A stretch of DNA of 64,000 nucleotides, taken from the NCBI GenBank assembly GCA_039920665.1, contig JBDSDH010000027.1, positions 1 through 64,000 of the forward strand, written 5' to 3'. The notes beneath the pieces are model-generated. The model was not told the origin of the DNA and searched no databases. It saw nothing but the letters and a program-made list of their open reading frames with translations. This stretch comes from WLMZ01 sp039920665. GTDB lineage: Bacteria > Actinomycetota > Acidimicrobiia > Acidimicrobiales > Ilumatobacteraceae. Below are positions 40,346 to 49,366 of this stretch, piece by piece. The number at the start of each line of letters is the position of its first letter. Positions within the stretch are counted from its first letter, which is position 1. A program made the translations under genes and the position numbers.

Positions 40346-41661
40346 GCGCTCCGAGGACCATCCTCCACGTCGACATGGACGCATTCTTCGTGTCGGTCGA
40401 ACTGCGCCGACATCCAGAGCTCGTCGGGCAACCCGTCGTGGTCGGCGGGATGGGTCCCCGAGGTGTCGTCGCTGCAGCGTCTTATGAAGCGCGCCGCTAC
40501 GGAGTGTTCTCGGCCATGCCCGGATCAGTGGCTCGCCGGAAGTGCCCACACGCCGTGTTCCTGTCGGGTGATCACGAGTTGTACTCGTCGGTCAGCCGCG
40601 ACGTGCGCGAGATCCTCGATGAGGCGACGCCGTACGTCGAGCCGCTCTCGCTGGACGAGGCGTTCCTCGATGTCACCGGTGCGCTGCGATTGCTCGGCGA
40701 CGGTGTCGAGATCGGCCACCACATCCGAAACCAGATCCAGAGTCGGCTCGACCTGTCGTGTTCCGTCGGTGTCGCCCCGAACAAGTTCCTCGCCAAGCTC
40801 GCGAGCGTGGCCGCCAAGCCGAAGGCGACCGCAGAGGGGGTGCGCCCAGGCTCCGGCGTGTTCGAGGTGCCTCGCGGTGGCGAACTGGCGTTTCTCCATC
40901 CGCTCGCCGTGCAGCGGTTGTGGGGTGTTGGACCGGCGACACTGGAGAAGTTGCAGAAGTTCGGCGTTGCCACCGTCGGCGACTTGTACCGGCTGGGGGA
41001 GCAGTCGCTCGTCGTCGCGCTCGGCCGGTCGAGTGGCCGTCATCTCTATGCCCTGTCGCAAGCCATCGACGATCGGCCTGTCGAAACTGGCCGGGCGATG
41101 AAGTCGATTGGTCACGAGGAGACGTTTGCTCGGGACCTCTTTGGTCAACCGGAACTGCGGACCGAACTCGTTCGACTGTCCGATGCCGTGGCGTCCCGAC
41201 TTCGGGCTGCGGCAGTCGGTGCTCGGACGATGACACTCAAGGTGCGCTTCGCGGGATTCGTCACCATCACCCGGTCGGTCACGCTGACGTCGCCGGTGGC
41301 CACGGCTGCAGCGATCCTCGATGCCGTGGGACCGCTGCTGGCCAACGTCGACCCGACTCCAGGAGTACGCCTGATCGGCGTCCACGCCTCGAATTTCGGC
41401 CAGCCCGCTGAGCAGTTGCGACTGGATGACCTGTTCGGGTCGGCCGAGACCGGTACCTCGACCTGTCGTGCGGCGACGGCGCCTCTCGCAGCTTCGGCGT
41501 CGGATTGGACCGAGGCATCGGCTGCGATCGACGCAATCCGGGAACGGTTCGGGAACACCGCAATCGGCCCCGCGAGCACCGTGTCGAAGCAGGGGATTCG
41601 GCTGGTGAAACGTGGTTCTCAGCAGTGGGGCCCGGATCACGACCGAGACCCGGCACCGTGA
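40342..41661 (+). CDS. dinB: DNA polymerase IV (Y family)
   Basis: A 439-residue translesion polymerase. ILHVDMDAFFVSVELRRHP holds the first metal Asp, and PLSLDEAFLDVTG holds the catalytic Asp-Glu pair. SCSVGVAPNKFLAKLASVAA follows, with helix-hairpin-helix and little-finger domains. The last 60 residues are low-complexity, with no clear QLxLF clamp motif except QLRLDDLF near residue 370, a plausible beta-clamp site. It is coupled to the NUDIX gene through ATGA. The upstream TCGAACAGCGTTTCCC is only a half LexA box. Confidence 0.93.
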   Translation: MSAPRTILHVDMDAFFVSVELRRHPELVGQPVVVGGMGPRGVVAAASYEARRYGVFSAMPGSVARRKCPHAVFLSGDHELYSSVSRDVREILDEATPYVEPLSLDEAFLDVTGALRLLGDGVEIGHHIRNQIQSRLDLSCSVGVAPNKFLAKLASVAAKPKATAEGVRPGSGVFEVPRGGELAFLHPLAVQRLWGVGPATLEKLQKFGVATVGDLYRLGEQSLVVALGRSSGRHLYALSQAIDDRPVETGRAMKSIGHEETFARDLFGQPELRTELVRLSDAVASRLRAAAVGARTMTLKVRFAGFVTITRSVTLTSPVATAAAILDAVGPLLANVDPTPGVRLIGVHASNFGQPAEQLRLDDLFGSAETGTSTCRAATAPLAASASDWTEASAAIDAIRERFGNTAIGPASTVSKQGIRLVKRGSQQWGPDHDRDPAP

Positions 41662-41796
41662 GTGGCGGATCTGGCGCTACGTTGCAGACGTGGAAACGTC
41701 CCGAGGGGCCATCGACTCGCGTTGTCAGCGTCATCAGAACGTGCGAAGCTGTCAGCGACACCACGCCCGTGGGTCGGCGATGCAGGGAGAACTCTG

Positions 41797-42138
41797 ATGC
41801 CGCTCTCCGAAGAAGAACAACGCATCCTGCGCCAGATCGAAGAGCAGCTCCAGGCTGACCCCGCTTTCGCGCTCAAGGTCAACCAGCGCAGCCACCACGG
41901 TGGCTCACGTGGTCGGCTCACGTGGAGTGTTGTTGGTCTCGTCGCTGCATTGGTGGTCGTGATCGCCGCCCTGCAGGTCAGTGCCTGGTTGTCGTTTGCG
42001 GCGTTCGTGGCGATGGTCGCTGCAGGTGTCGTGCTCGAGCGTGAACTGTCGGCCCGTGGCCGCGATCAGCTCAGTCGGATTCCGGACGAGCTCCGCCGCC
42101 GAGCCGGCCGCAGCTCCGCCAATCCCGACCGCGACTGA
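41797..42138 (+). CDS. DUF3040 membrane protein
   Basis: A 113-residue protein beginning MPLSEEEQRILRQIEEQLQA, the DUF3040 signature, followed by two membrane helices (about residues 45-62 and 66-85) and a polar tail. This actinobacterial family often lies near mraZ or dinB; its function is unknown, with envelope or division roles guessed from context. GGGAGA 7 nt before the ATG is a proper ribosome-binding site. The 135 bp upstream, after dinB, hold no recognisable gene. Confidence 0.85.
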   Translation: MPLSEEEQRILRQIEEQLQADPAFALKVNQRSHHGGSRGRLTWSVVGLVAALVVVIAALQVSAWLSFAAFVAMVAAGVVLERELSARGRDQLSRIPDELRRRAGRSSANPDRD

Positions 42139-42197
42139 ACCACATTTCCCATGATTGATCGCGCCTGACATCGTTGAACGGGCCTGACCGGGTCTGA

Positions 42198-44483
42198 TCA
42201 GTGCATCAGCAGTCGAACCCGACGGGGGTCGACGAAGTTGACCACCTTCTGAGGCACCGACAGCCGACTTTTCACCGAGTGCACCACCTGCTCGGCAAGG
42301 CCGACGCACCGCAGTGCGGTTGTGTTGTCGCCGCGTTCGCCGTAGGTGGCAGTGGTGGCCGATACTGCGAGGTCGCGCAACGTGCGGTTGCCCACGCCGG
42401 CCGCATCGCCAACTCGGCGGGCATGCTCGATCGGTGTCTCGCCGACGTGAGGGCCCAGACCAATGAGGGTCAGGCTTCGCGCCGCCCGTTCCCAACTGTC
42501 GGTGATCATCACCAGCGGATTCTTCGAACGACGGCGCTCGCGCAGCTTGGCGAGCACCTTCGGCATCCCGATCAACCACGCGCCGACCACGACGATGAGA
42601 GTCATCACCAACCACGTCGAGGCGGACACACCGGCGGGCTCGCGAAACGGAGTCGCGGTTGCCTCGGGTGGTGCGGTGGTCGGCGTCGGGATGTCGTCCG
42701 GCAGCGTCGTGACAGGGGACAGGTTCGGGTCAGCGACCGTGGTGGGAGTTGCCGCCGGCGAGGTGGTCGCCGTCGCGCCCGGGTTGCCGGCATCGGCGTC
42801 AGCGGTCGCTTGTTGCGCGGCGAGTCCGGTGTAGTTCTCGGTGCCGGGCTCGCCACGACCAGGGGTGGGGTCGAACGAGACCCAACCGACGTCGTCGAAC
42901 CACAGTTCCGGCCAGGCGTGGGCATTGCGGCCGTAGACGTGGTAGCGCCCATCGGCGCGCAGGTCGCCCGGGGTGAAACCAACAGCGACCCGAGATGGCA
43001 GGCCGAGCGAGCGGGCCATCGCTGCGAACGTTCCGGCGAACTGCTCGCAGTAGCCGCGCTTGATCCGCAGGAAGTTGACCATCGCATTGTCGCCGTGACC
43101 CTTTTGGACACTCAGGTCGTATGTGAACGTCGAGCGGAACCAGCTCTGGAGGGCGATCGCCTTGCCATAACTGGTGTCGGCGTCGCCCGTCACGTCGAGC
43201 GCGGTCTCGGCAACCGACGACGGGAAGTTGTCGGGCAGATCGAGGGTGATCGGATTCGGTGGGTTCGATGACGTTGCTTCGGCCAACACGGCGGGATCGA
43301 CGTCGACCAGGGCCGACACGATGTCGAACTCGTCGCCACGTCCGAGGCCGTCGGGCACCACGAGCGTTGCGCTGTCCGCGACAAAGGTGACATTGCCGCC
43401 CTGCACACCGACCGGCGAGTAGGCAGCCGGCAACAACACGTCGGTGAGCCCGCTGATTCGGACCTGCTGGATTTCAACTGGCCTCGTGCCGGGATCAGCG
43501 AAGTTGCCGGTCACGTCCTCGAGCGTGCTCTTCTGCAGCTTCCACTGCTCGCCGTCGAAGGTGTTGAGCGATGTCGTTCGCCAGTAGTGCGGCGCAGCTG
43601 ATGCAACGGAAATCATCTCCAGCGCCGACTGATTGACGAGCCGGCTGCGGATCGAGACCAGCGGCGATCCGACGTTGACGGTCTCGGAGCTGGAGTGGGT
43701 GTCGACCAGACCCTCGTCGCCTGCACCGGGAAGGCGGGGCCCGATGACCGCACCGCCCAGCGCTGCGCAGCCGGCGAGCACGGCGGCGAGCGGCAGCACG
43801 CTGAGCAGGACGCGAGAGCGAGGTCCGATCCATTCGTGTTCCGATTGCGCATGCGAGGCCCGCAGTATCGCGATCACAGCGAGCGCTGCGGCGAGCCAGG
43901 CAGCTGTGACGGCGACGCGATGGTTGTCGATGCCGAGGGCTGCAGCGAACACGAACAGCACGGCTGACGGCACAGTGGCTTCGCCACGTCCGTACGCGCG
44001 AAACGCAAACGCATCGGACAGCAGCGCGGCGAGACCGAGCGCGAAGGCGGCCCCGACGACGAACCCGCCGACCGCTGCGACGGGGGCGACTGCGTCGGGG
44101 AACTGTTCGCGAGCGAGCTGGAGATCGAGCGACATGAAGTCCCACGTGCGACCGCTGGGGAACGGACCCGTCATCGTCGACGGGTAGTACTTCCACCCGA
44201 CCAGCGCGAACAGGACCAGCATCTGGGCCGGGATCGCGATGTACCCGGGCAGGTTGATCAGCCGCATCACGAGCGCCGCAACGTGCACGCCGATCACCAC
44301 GGTCAACATCGGCGCGAGGTACTCCCATCCGTCGAACACGCGACAGAACCCGACGGTGGTGACGATGCTGAGAATCATGAGGACGACCGAAGACGGGATC
44401 GTGTCGATCGCTCGGCTCGTCGGACTGCTGACCTCCCCTCGGGTGCTCGCCGCGACGGCTGGTACAGCGTTGGTGACGGTCAT
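42198..44483 (-). CDS. Transglutaminase-like membrane protein (TgpA/DUF3488 type)
   Basis: A 761-residue protein. Six or seven membrane helices occupy about residues 30-255. An external region leads to a transglutaminase-like core with Cys in RIKRGYCEQFAGTFAAMAR, His in GRNAHAWPELWFDD and Asp in VSFDPTPGRG. A Thr/Pro-rich linker, one more helix and a cytoplasmic DUF4129-like tail follow. The triad implies a cysteine peptidase or transferase acting outside the cell. It is the last gene of a MoxR/DUF58/transglutaminase operon, coupled by ATGA. Confidence 0.85.
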   Translation of the reverse strand: MTVTNAVPAVAASTRGEVSSPTSRAIDTIPSSVVLMILSIVTTVGFCRVFDGWEYLAPMLTVVIGVHVAALVMRLINLPGYIAIPAQMLVLFALVGWKYYPSTMTGPFPSGRTWDFMSLDLQLAREQFPDAVAPVAAVGGFVVGAAFALGLAALLSDAFAFRAYGRGEATVPSAVLFVFAAALGIDNHRVAVTAAWLAAALAVIAILRASHAQSEHEWIGPRSRVLLSVLPLAAVLAGCAALGGAVIGPRLPGAGDEGLVDTHSSSETVNVGSPLVSIRSRLVNQSALEMISVASAAPHYWRTTSLNTFDGEQWKLQKSTLEDVTGNFADPGTRPVEIQQVRISGLTDVLLPAAYSPVGVQGGNVTFVADSATLVVPDGLGRGDEFDIVSALVDVDPAVLAEATSSNPPNPITLDLPDNFPSSVAETALDVTGDADTSYGKAIALQSWFRSTFTYDLSVQKGHGDNAMVNFLRIKRGYCEQFAGTFAAMARSLGLPSRVAVGFTPGDLRADGRYHVYGRNAHAWPELWFDDVGWVSFDPTPGRGEPGTENYTGLAAQQATADADAGNPGATATTSPAATPTTVADPNLSPVTTLPDDIPTPTTAPPEATATPFREPAGVSASTWLVMTLIVVVGAWLIGMPKVLAKLRERRRSKNPLVMITDSWERAARSLTLIGLGPHVGETPIEHARRVGDAAGVGNRTLRDLAVSATTATYGERGDNTTALRCVGLAEQVVHSVKSRLSVPQKVVNFVDPRRVRLLMH

Positions 44484-45685
44484 GACGCGTTCGTCATCGA
44501 TGCCTGACGCGACGGGCGCGACGAGCGCGACGAGCGCGGCGGGCGCGGCGTCAGCGACAGATCTGCAGTGCCGGTCATCTCTGCCCACGAGCGGGCGAAC
44601 TCGGTGTCGTCGGTGGCGTCGATCACGAAGGTTCCGTTCTGGCTGGTCATCGTCGTGCAGGCGATCACGACGAGCACGTCGTTGGGGTTGAGGCTGCGCC
44701 GAGCGGCGGCCACCGCCAGCGAACCGGCGCTGCCGGTGACGACGATGTTGAGCCCCAAACCTTCGCCGGACGGAGCGTTGAAGGATGGCGTTTCGGCAGC
44801 GCTGACGCTGCAGTCGGCGAGACGGTACAGCGCTGCGTTCAACGACGTGTTGCGCAGATCCACCGTGGCTCCGATCAACAAACGCAGCTGCAAGGCAGCC
44901 CGATCAGCCGATGCAATCGCGCTCGCAGCAGCGGAAACAGCGCGTTCGAAGCCATCCAAGGAGTACTCGTCGGCCGTGGTGTCGAGCGTGACACAACAGC
45001 GTCGTAGTCCGTCGGGCTCGACCTCGCGTACTTTCAGGGTCTCGCTGCGGGCCGAGGCTCGCCAGTTGATCCGGCGTAAGTCGTCGCCCTCGACGTACTC
45101 GCGCAAGGAGTGGAACTCGCTGCCCGAGCGACCCAGCGAACGCATCCGCAGGTGTTGGCCGAGCGGCCCGGCGCCGCCGGCGCCGGTCGGCAGGGCGAGC
45201 GCAAAATGGGCCGGCAGCACGATCACCTCGTGGGTGCCGGGCATCACCCGCCGCAGGGTGCTGAGGCCGAAAGGATCGCGCCGTTCGACCACGAGCGGTC
45301 CGAACGTCACGGTGCCGCGACGGGTTGCGGGCAGTCGGTAGTGGGCCGATGTGGTCTCCGCCCGACGCATCGGTGCCAACCGCAGCGTGGCTCCGCCCAT
45401 GCCTGCGACCGGTTCCCACAGCACGAGCGGTGATGTGCCGCCCTTGGTGAGGTTGGTCAGGCGAAGTTCGATTCGACCGGTTTCGCCCACTTGCAATGCG
45501 CTCGGCACCGCCGTGCGATGAACCTCGAGCCGGATCGGTCGGGCATGGACCCATAACGCCGTCGCCGCGACGAGCGCGAGGATGCCGGCGCCCATCACGA
45601 ACAGTTCGAGGACACCGAACATCCGGCCGATGACCCCGATCACAACGGCCAACACCACTGCTCCCCAACCCTGGCGAGTGAGCAC
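44480..45685 (-). CDS. DUF58 protein
   Basis: A 401-residue protein with two N-terminal membrane helices (about residues 8-45) and the DUF58 core GSEFHSLREYVEGDDLRRI and INWRASARSETLKVREVEPD, a von Willebrand A-like fold. The C-terminus has a low-complexity Arg/Ser/Pro tail. DUF58 proteins pair with MoxR ATPases, usually as membrane-linked targets of the chaperone. It starts with GTG 5 bp after the moxR stop and overlaps the transglutaminase gene by ATGA. Confidence 0.87.
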   Translation of the reverse strand: MLTRQGWGAVVLAVVIGVIGRMFGVLELFVMGAGILALVAATALWVHARPIRLEVHRTAVPSALQVGETGRIELRLTNLTKGGTSPLVLWEPVAGMGGATLRLAPMRRAETTSAHYRLPATRRGTVTFGPLVVERRDPFGLSTLRRVMPGTHEVIVLPAHFALALPTGAGGAGPLGQHLRMRSLGRSGSEFHSLREYVEGDDLRRINWRASARSETLKVREVEPDGLRRCCVTLDTTADEYSLDGFERAVSAAASAIASADRAALQLRLLIGATVDLRNTSLNAALYRLADCSVSAAETPSFNAPSGEGLGLNIVVTGSAGSLAVAAARRSLNPNDVLVVIACTTMTSQNGTFVIDATDDTEFARSWAEMTGTADLSLTPRPPRSSRSSRPSRQASMTNAS

Positions 45686-45689
45686 CGGT

Positions 45690-46655
45690 TCAGTTCCCCG
45701 AGCGGATCGGCACCGATGAGAGCAGCTCGGCCACGGCGCGCTGCGGGGTGAGACCTCGGGCGGCTGCGTCGGGGCGGATGATCAGTCGGTGGCACAGCAC
45801 GGCGGAGGCAACAGCCTTGACGTCGTCCGGGGTCGCGTACTTGCGGCCGTTTGCTGCTGCCTGGGCGCGAGTAGCGCGGGCGAGTTGCAGGGTCGCACGC
45901 GGTGACATGCCGAGGGTGATGCCCGGATGTCGTCGGCTGGCCTCGGCGAGGTCGACCAGGTAGGCCTTGAGCGCATCGGCGATGTGGACGCTGCGGACGG
46001 CGTCGATCATCGCGAGCACCTCGGCGCTGCTGACGACCGGCCGAAGTTCGGCGAGCGGTTCCACGTTGGATTGCGCATCGAGAATGGCCATCTCTGCGTC
46101 GCGGCCGGGATAGCCGAGCGACAACCGGAGCAGGAATCGGTCGAGCTGGCTCTCCGGGAGTCGGTAGGTGCCCTCTTGCTCGACCGGGTTCTGGGTGGCG
46201 ATCACCATGAACGGTGGTGGCAGTTGATGGCTGCGGCCCTCGACCGAGATCTGCCGCTCTTCCATCGCCTCGAGCAGCGCCGACTGGGTCTTGGGGGACG
46301 CCCGGTTGATCTCGTCGGCGAGCACGATGTTGGCGAACAACGGGCCAGGGCGAAAGTCGAAGGTCTCGGTGTTGCGCGAGTAGATGCTGACGCCGACGAG
46401 GTCGGTGGGCAGGAGGTCGGGCGTGAACTGGACCCGCTTCCAGGTGCATTGCAACGACGCTGCCAACGCCTTGGCGAGACTGGTCTTGCCGACCCCGGGC
46501 ACATCTTCGATGAGCAGGTGGCCCTCGGCGAGGAGACAGACGACGGCGAGCTGGATCTCTTGGCGCTTGCCGTGGATCACCTGCCCGACATTGTCGGTGA
46601 TGGCCTCGAACAACGTCGCGAAGGTGGGGACCTGGGTCGTGGGGGCTGCCGTCAC
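45690..46655 (-). CDS. MoxR-family AAA+ ATPase
   Basis: A 321-residue AAA+ chaperone. Walker A is EDVPGVGKTSLAKALA; Walker B and sensor follow in NIVLADEINRASPKTQSALL and FMVIATQNPVEQEGTYRLPE; the C-terminal lid domain is present. It is thought to mature or regulate the DUF58 and transglutaminase partners. The GTG at 46655 was preferred because TACCCT lies 7 nt upstream and it begins just before the family's conserved part. Confidence 0.92.
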   Translation of the reverse strand: MTAAPTTQVPTFATLFEAITDNVGQVIHGKRQEIQLAVVCLLAEGHLLIEDVPGVGKTSLAKALAASLQCTWKRVQFTPDLLPTDLVGVSIYSRNTETFDFRPGPLFANIVLADEINRASPKTQSALLEAMEERQISVEGRSHQLPPPFMVIATQNPVEQEGTYRLPESQLDRFLLRLSLGYPGRDAEMAILDAQSNVEPLAELRPVVSSAEVLAMIDAVRSVHIADALKAYLVDLAEASRRHPGITLGMSPRATLQLARATRAQAAANGRKYATPDDVKAVASAVLCHRLIIRPDAAARGLTPQRAVAELLSSVPIRSGN

Positions 46656-46662
46656 GTCGTCA

Positions 46663-46668
46663 AGGGTA
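46663..46668 (-). promoter_or_regulatory. -10 box of moxR, leaderless type
   Basis: Minus-strand TACCCT lies 7 nt before the GTG at 46655. Confidence 0.4.
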
Positions 46669-46773
46669 GGCGATCGGTGCCTGCAATGGCATGCAACCAG
46701 GGTGGCGCGGACCATCGGGATCTTGCCCGTTCGTTCGGCTGGTCAGCGGCAACGACTGATGCCGTGGCGTTGG

Positions 46774-46779
46774 TACGGT
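46774..46779 (+). promoter_or_regulatory. -10 box of the second ROK gene, leaderless type
   Basis: TACGGT lies 7 nt before the GTG at 46787 and decides that start over GTG 46778 or ATG 46796. Confidence 0.45.
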
Positions 46780-46786
46780 GGCGGTC

Positions 46787-47647
46787 GTGGAACCGATGTA
46801 TCTCGCTGTCGACATCGGTGGCACCAAGCTCGCGGCCGGTGTCGTCGACGACGACGGGCGGGTCGTGGTGCGAGACCGGGTGGCAACACCGCAACGAGAC
46901 GTCTGGGCAGCCATCGAGCGGCTCGTCAAGCGGGTGATCGCCGCTGCGCCGGCACCGCTGATCGCAACCGGGGCTGGTTGCGGTGGTCCAATGGACATGC
47001 CAAACGGCACCGTTTCGCCGTTGCACATCCCGACACTGGTGGACTTTCCGCTCCAAGAGGCGCTCGCCGATCTCACCGGCTTGCCGAGTCACGTCGACAA
47101 TGACGCCAAGGCGCTCACCCTCGGCGAGGCCTGGTGCGGTGCCGGCCGCGGCGAGATGAACATGATCGGAGTCGTCATCGGTACCGGTGTCGGCGGTGGA
47201 ATCCTGAGCAACGGGCGTTTGCTGAACGGTCGGCTGGGTAACGCCGGCCACATCGGCCACATGGTGGTCGAGACCGAAGGTCGCAGCTGTTCGTGTGGCG
47301 GCGTCGGCTGCCTCGAGGCCTATGCCTGCGGGCCGGCGATCGAAGCCGAAACCGGCCGGCCACCCCAACGCGCGCCGCAGGCGATCATCGAGCGCACCGG
47401 TCTGCTCGTCGGACGGGCTCTCGCATCACTGGCTGCGATCGTGGACTGCAACGTCGCCGTGATCGGTGGTTCGGTGGCGCTCGGCTTCGGCGAGGCGTTC
47501 TTCGCAGCAGCTCAGGCCGAAGCCAGCCAGCGAGCACGGCTTGCCTTCACCGAACGGCTCGACATCCGCCGCGCGGCGCTCGGCGAACTGGCCCCGCTGA
47601 TCGGTGCGGCTGCGCTCGCTCGTCGCGGCGTCCTCGGCCGGGTCTGA
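46787..47647 (+). CDS. ROK-family sugar kinase
   Basis: A 286-residue kinase. YLAVDIGGTKLAAGVVDD is the phosphate-binding loop, SHVDNDAKALTLGEA the catalytic segment, and GHIGHMVVETEGRSCSCGG with CGGVGCLEAYACG the zinc site. It is a relative of the glucokinase at 22404-23273 and is the second ROK kinase in the window; substrate may be glucose or an amino sugar. No sugar transporter is adjacent. It is followed by 183 bp rich in repeats, with no gene. Confidence 0.86.
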   Translation: MEPMYLAVDIGGTKLAAGVVDDDGRVVVRDRVATPQRDVWAAIERLVKRVIAAAPAPLIATGAGCGGPMDMPNGTVSPLHIPTLVDFPLQEALADLTGLPSHVDNDAKALTLGEAWCGAGRGEMNMIGVVIGTGVGGGILSNGRLLNGRLGNAGHIGHMVVETEGRSCSCGGVGCLEAYACGPAIEAETGRPPQRAPQAIIERTGLLVGRALASLAAIVDCNVAVIGGSVALGFGEAFFAAAQAEASQRARLAFTERLDIRRAALGELAPLIGAAALARRGVLGRV

Positions 47648-47667
47648 CCCCGCCGGACTGTCGGCCT

Positions 47668-47702
47668 GTTGCCCGTTGCCCGTCGCCCGTCGCCCGTTGT
47701 CC
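47668..47702. repeat. 7-bp tandem repeat, five copies
   Basis: GTTGCCC, GTTGCCC, GTCGCCC, GTCGCCC, GTTGTCC follow each other directly after the ROK gene and lead into the 44-bp palindrome. Confidence 0.85.
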
Positions 47703-47707
47703 ACGGT

Positions 47708-47751
47708 CTGTGTCACCACATATCCCGAATTCGGGATATGTGGTGACACAG
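47708..47751. repeat. Perfect 44-bp palindrome
   Basis: The left half, ending ACATATCCCGAA, is followed without spacer by its exact reverse complement, starting TTCGGGATATGT; all 22 base pairs match from 47708 to 47751. It lies between the ROK gene and the acyl-CoA dehydrogenase gene. No T run follows on either strand, so it is not a standard terminator. A REP/MITE-like element, a protein-binding cruciform or a hairpin RNA end are the options. Confidence 0.9.
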
Positions 47752-47804
47752 AAATCGCAGTTGGTCTCGTTTCTCGGGAGGCGAGTGCCGATCGGTCCGC
47801 AGGT

Positions 47805-47822
47805 GATTACCGGGCGGTAATC
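47805..47822. promoter_or_regulatory. Operator-like inverted repeat on the acyl-CoA dehydrogenase promoter
   Basis: GATTACCG-GG-CGGTAATC is an 8+8 inverted repeat with a 2-bp spacer. Its right arm covers most of the -10 box TAATCT (47818-47823). The size and placement suit a TetR-type repressor that blocks transcription. Confidence 0.5.
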
Positions 47823-47823
47823 T
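47818..47823 (+). promoter_or_regulatory. -10 box of the acyl-CoA dehydrogenase gene, leaderless type
   Basis: TAATCT lies 7 nt before the ATG at 47831 and overlaps the inverted repeat. Confidence 0.5.
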
Positions 47824-47830
47824 TGGTCGC

Positions 47831-49063
47831 ATGCAACCGACGTACACCCCTGAGGCCGAGGCATATCGCGAGAAGGTCCAGGCCTTCCTGGCCGAGAACT
47901 TGCCGACCAACTGGTCCGGCACCGGCGATCTCGAGGGCGACGCAATGCAGGAGTTCGTGACCATGTGGCGGGCCACCCTGGCTGAGGCCCGCTACCTCGC
48001 CCCGGGTTGGCCGGCCGAGTACGGCGGTGGCGGTCTCTCCGCGCTCGAGCAAGTGATCGTCGCCGAAGAGTTCACCAAAGCCGGCGTGCCCACCGGTGGC
48101 AGCAACGACGTGTTCGGTATCCAGATGCTCTGCAACACGCTGCTGCAGTGGGGCACCGACGAGCAAAAGGCCTATTACCTGCCGCGCATCCTGGCCAATG
48201 ACGACATCTGGTGCCAGGGCTACAGCGAACCCAATGCTGGCTCGGACCTGTCCAACCTCGGACTCAAGGCCGAACTCGACGGTGATCAGTGGGTGCTCAA
48301 CGGCCAGAAGATCTGGACCTCGGCAGGCCATCTGGCCGACCATATTTTCACCCTCGCCCGCACGGACCCCGATGCACCACGTCACAAGGGCATCTCGTTC
48401 CTGTTGGTCGACATGCGCCAACCCGGAATCGAAGTCCGCCCGATCAAGATGATCTCCGGCGAGAGCGAGTTCAACGAGGTCTTCTACACCGATGCGGTGT
48501 GCCCCAAGGAGAACATCGTCGGCGGGCTCAACAACGGATGGGCGGTGGCGATGACCCTGCTCGGTTACGAACGCGGCGAGGCCGCAGCAGTCGTGCCGAT
48601 CCGTTTCCAGGCCGAACTCGATCGTCTGATCGTGCTTGCCAAGGATCGCGGCAAGGACAAGGATCCGATCATTCGTCAGCGCATCGCCGTTTGCTACGAG
48701 AAGGTCCAGATGATGCGTTATCTCGGGATGCGCACGCTCACCCAATTCGTCAATGGTCACCACCCCGGTCCCGACGGTGCGATTGCCAAGCTGTATTGGA
48801 GCGAGTACCACAAGGTGGTCACGGAGTTGGCGATGGACATCCTCGGGATGGACGGGCTGGTGCCCGCCGGTCGCCCGCCGCAGAGTGCGTTCCAGACCGA
48901 CGACTCCGGCGATGCGCTGAGCACGGCGTCGTGGGCGGGTACGTTCCTCAACGCTCGGGCCGGCACGATCTACGCCGGGTCGAGCGAGATCCAGCACAAC
49001 ATCATCGGCGAGATGGTGCTCGGACTGCCGAAAGAACCCAAGTCGGAGATCAAGGCCAAGTGA
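47831..49063 (+). CDS. Acyl-CoA dehydrogenase family protein
   Basis: A 410-residue flavoenzyme, expected to introduce a 2,3-double bond into an acyl-CoA thioester. Markers include WCQGYSEPNAGSDLSNLGLK (FAD contact), WVLNGQKIWTSAGHLADHIF, the Arg-rich central helices and GTIYAGSSEIQHNIIGE near the C-terminus. Chain-length or steroid specificity is not readable. The inverted repeat on its promoter suggests substrate-responsive repression. Its stop overlaps a small conserved gene by GTGA. Confidence 0.92.
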   Translation: MQPTYTPEAEAYREKVQAFLAENLPTNWSGTGDLEGDAMQEFVTMWRATLAEARYLAPGWPAEYGGGGLSALEQVIVAEEFTKAGVPTGGSNDVFGIQMLCNTLLQWGTDEQKAYYLPRILANDDIWCQGYSEPNAGSDLSNLGLKAELDGDQWVLNGQKIWTSAGHLADHIFTLARTDPDAPRHKGISFLLVDMRQPGIEVRPIKMISGESEFNEVFYTDAVCPKENIVGGLNNGWAVAMTLLGYERGEAAAVVPIRFQAELDRLIVLAKDRGKDKDPIIRQRIAVCYEKVQMMRYLGMRTLTQFVNGHHPGPDGAIAKLYWSEYHKVVTELAMDILGMDGLVPAGRPPQSAFQTDDSGDALSTASWAGTFLNARAGTIYAGSSEIQHNIIGEMVLGLPKEPKSEIKAK

Positions 49064-49299
49064 CCTGGATCCGGGTTGCTGCTGCAGTTGCAGCCCGACC
49101 CGGGCTGTGGGGCACAGCGCTGCGCCAGATGCGGCGGACCGCAGCGCCGGGCTGGTTCCGGCGACGACCGTTCCTCCCGGTGCCGAGTGGCCCCTACATG
49201 AAATTTCGGCTCGTCACCCAATACGGCGACGCGAACCATCGACCGGAGCCCCCCGATGTGGTGAACTATCTGGCGTGGTGTCGGCAGTGGGACAGATGA
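49060..49299 (+). CDS. Small conserved actinobacterial protein
   Basis: A 79-residue basic protein with an amphipathic N-terminus (ARPGLWGTALRQMRR), the central phrase RRRPFLPVPSGPYMKFRLVT and the end PDVVNYLAWCRQWDR. This pattern recurs in actinobacterial small proteins of unknown function. It starts with GTG overlapping the acyl-CoA dehydrogenase stop, so the two are translated together. After it, 178 bp up to the HNH gene hold only a short tandem repeat and a promoter. Confidence 0.65.
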   Translation: MTWIRVAAAVAARPGLWGTALRQMRRTAAPGWFRRRPFLPVPSGPYMKFRLVTQYGDANHRPEPPDVVNYLAWCRQWDR

Positions 49300-49366
49300 T
49301 GAGCCAGCCGGTGCAACCGTCAGCGCTTCCGACCGCGATCCGGACAGCACGCACGACGTCAATCAC

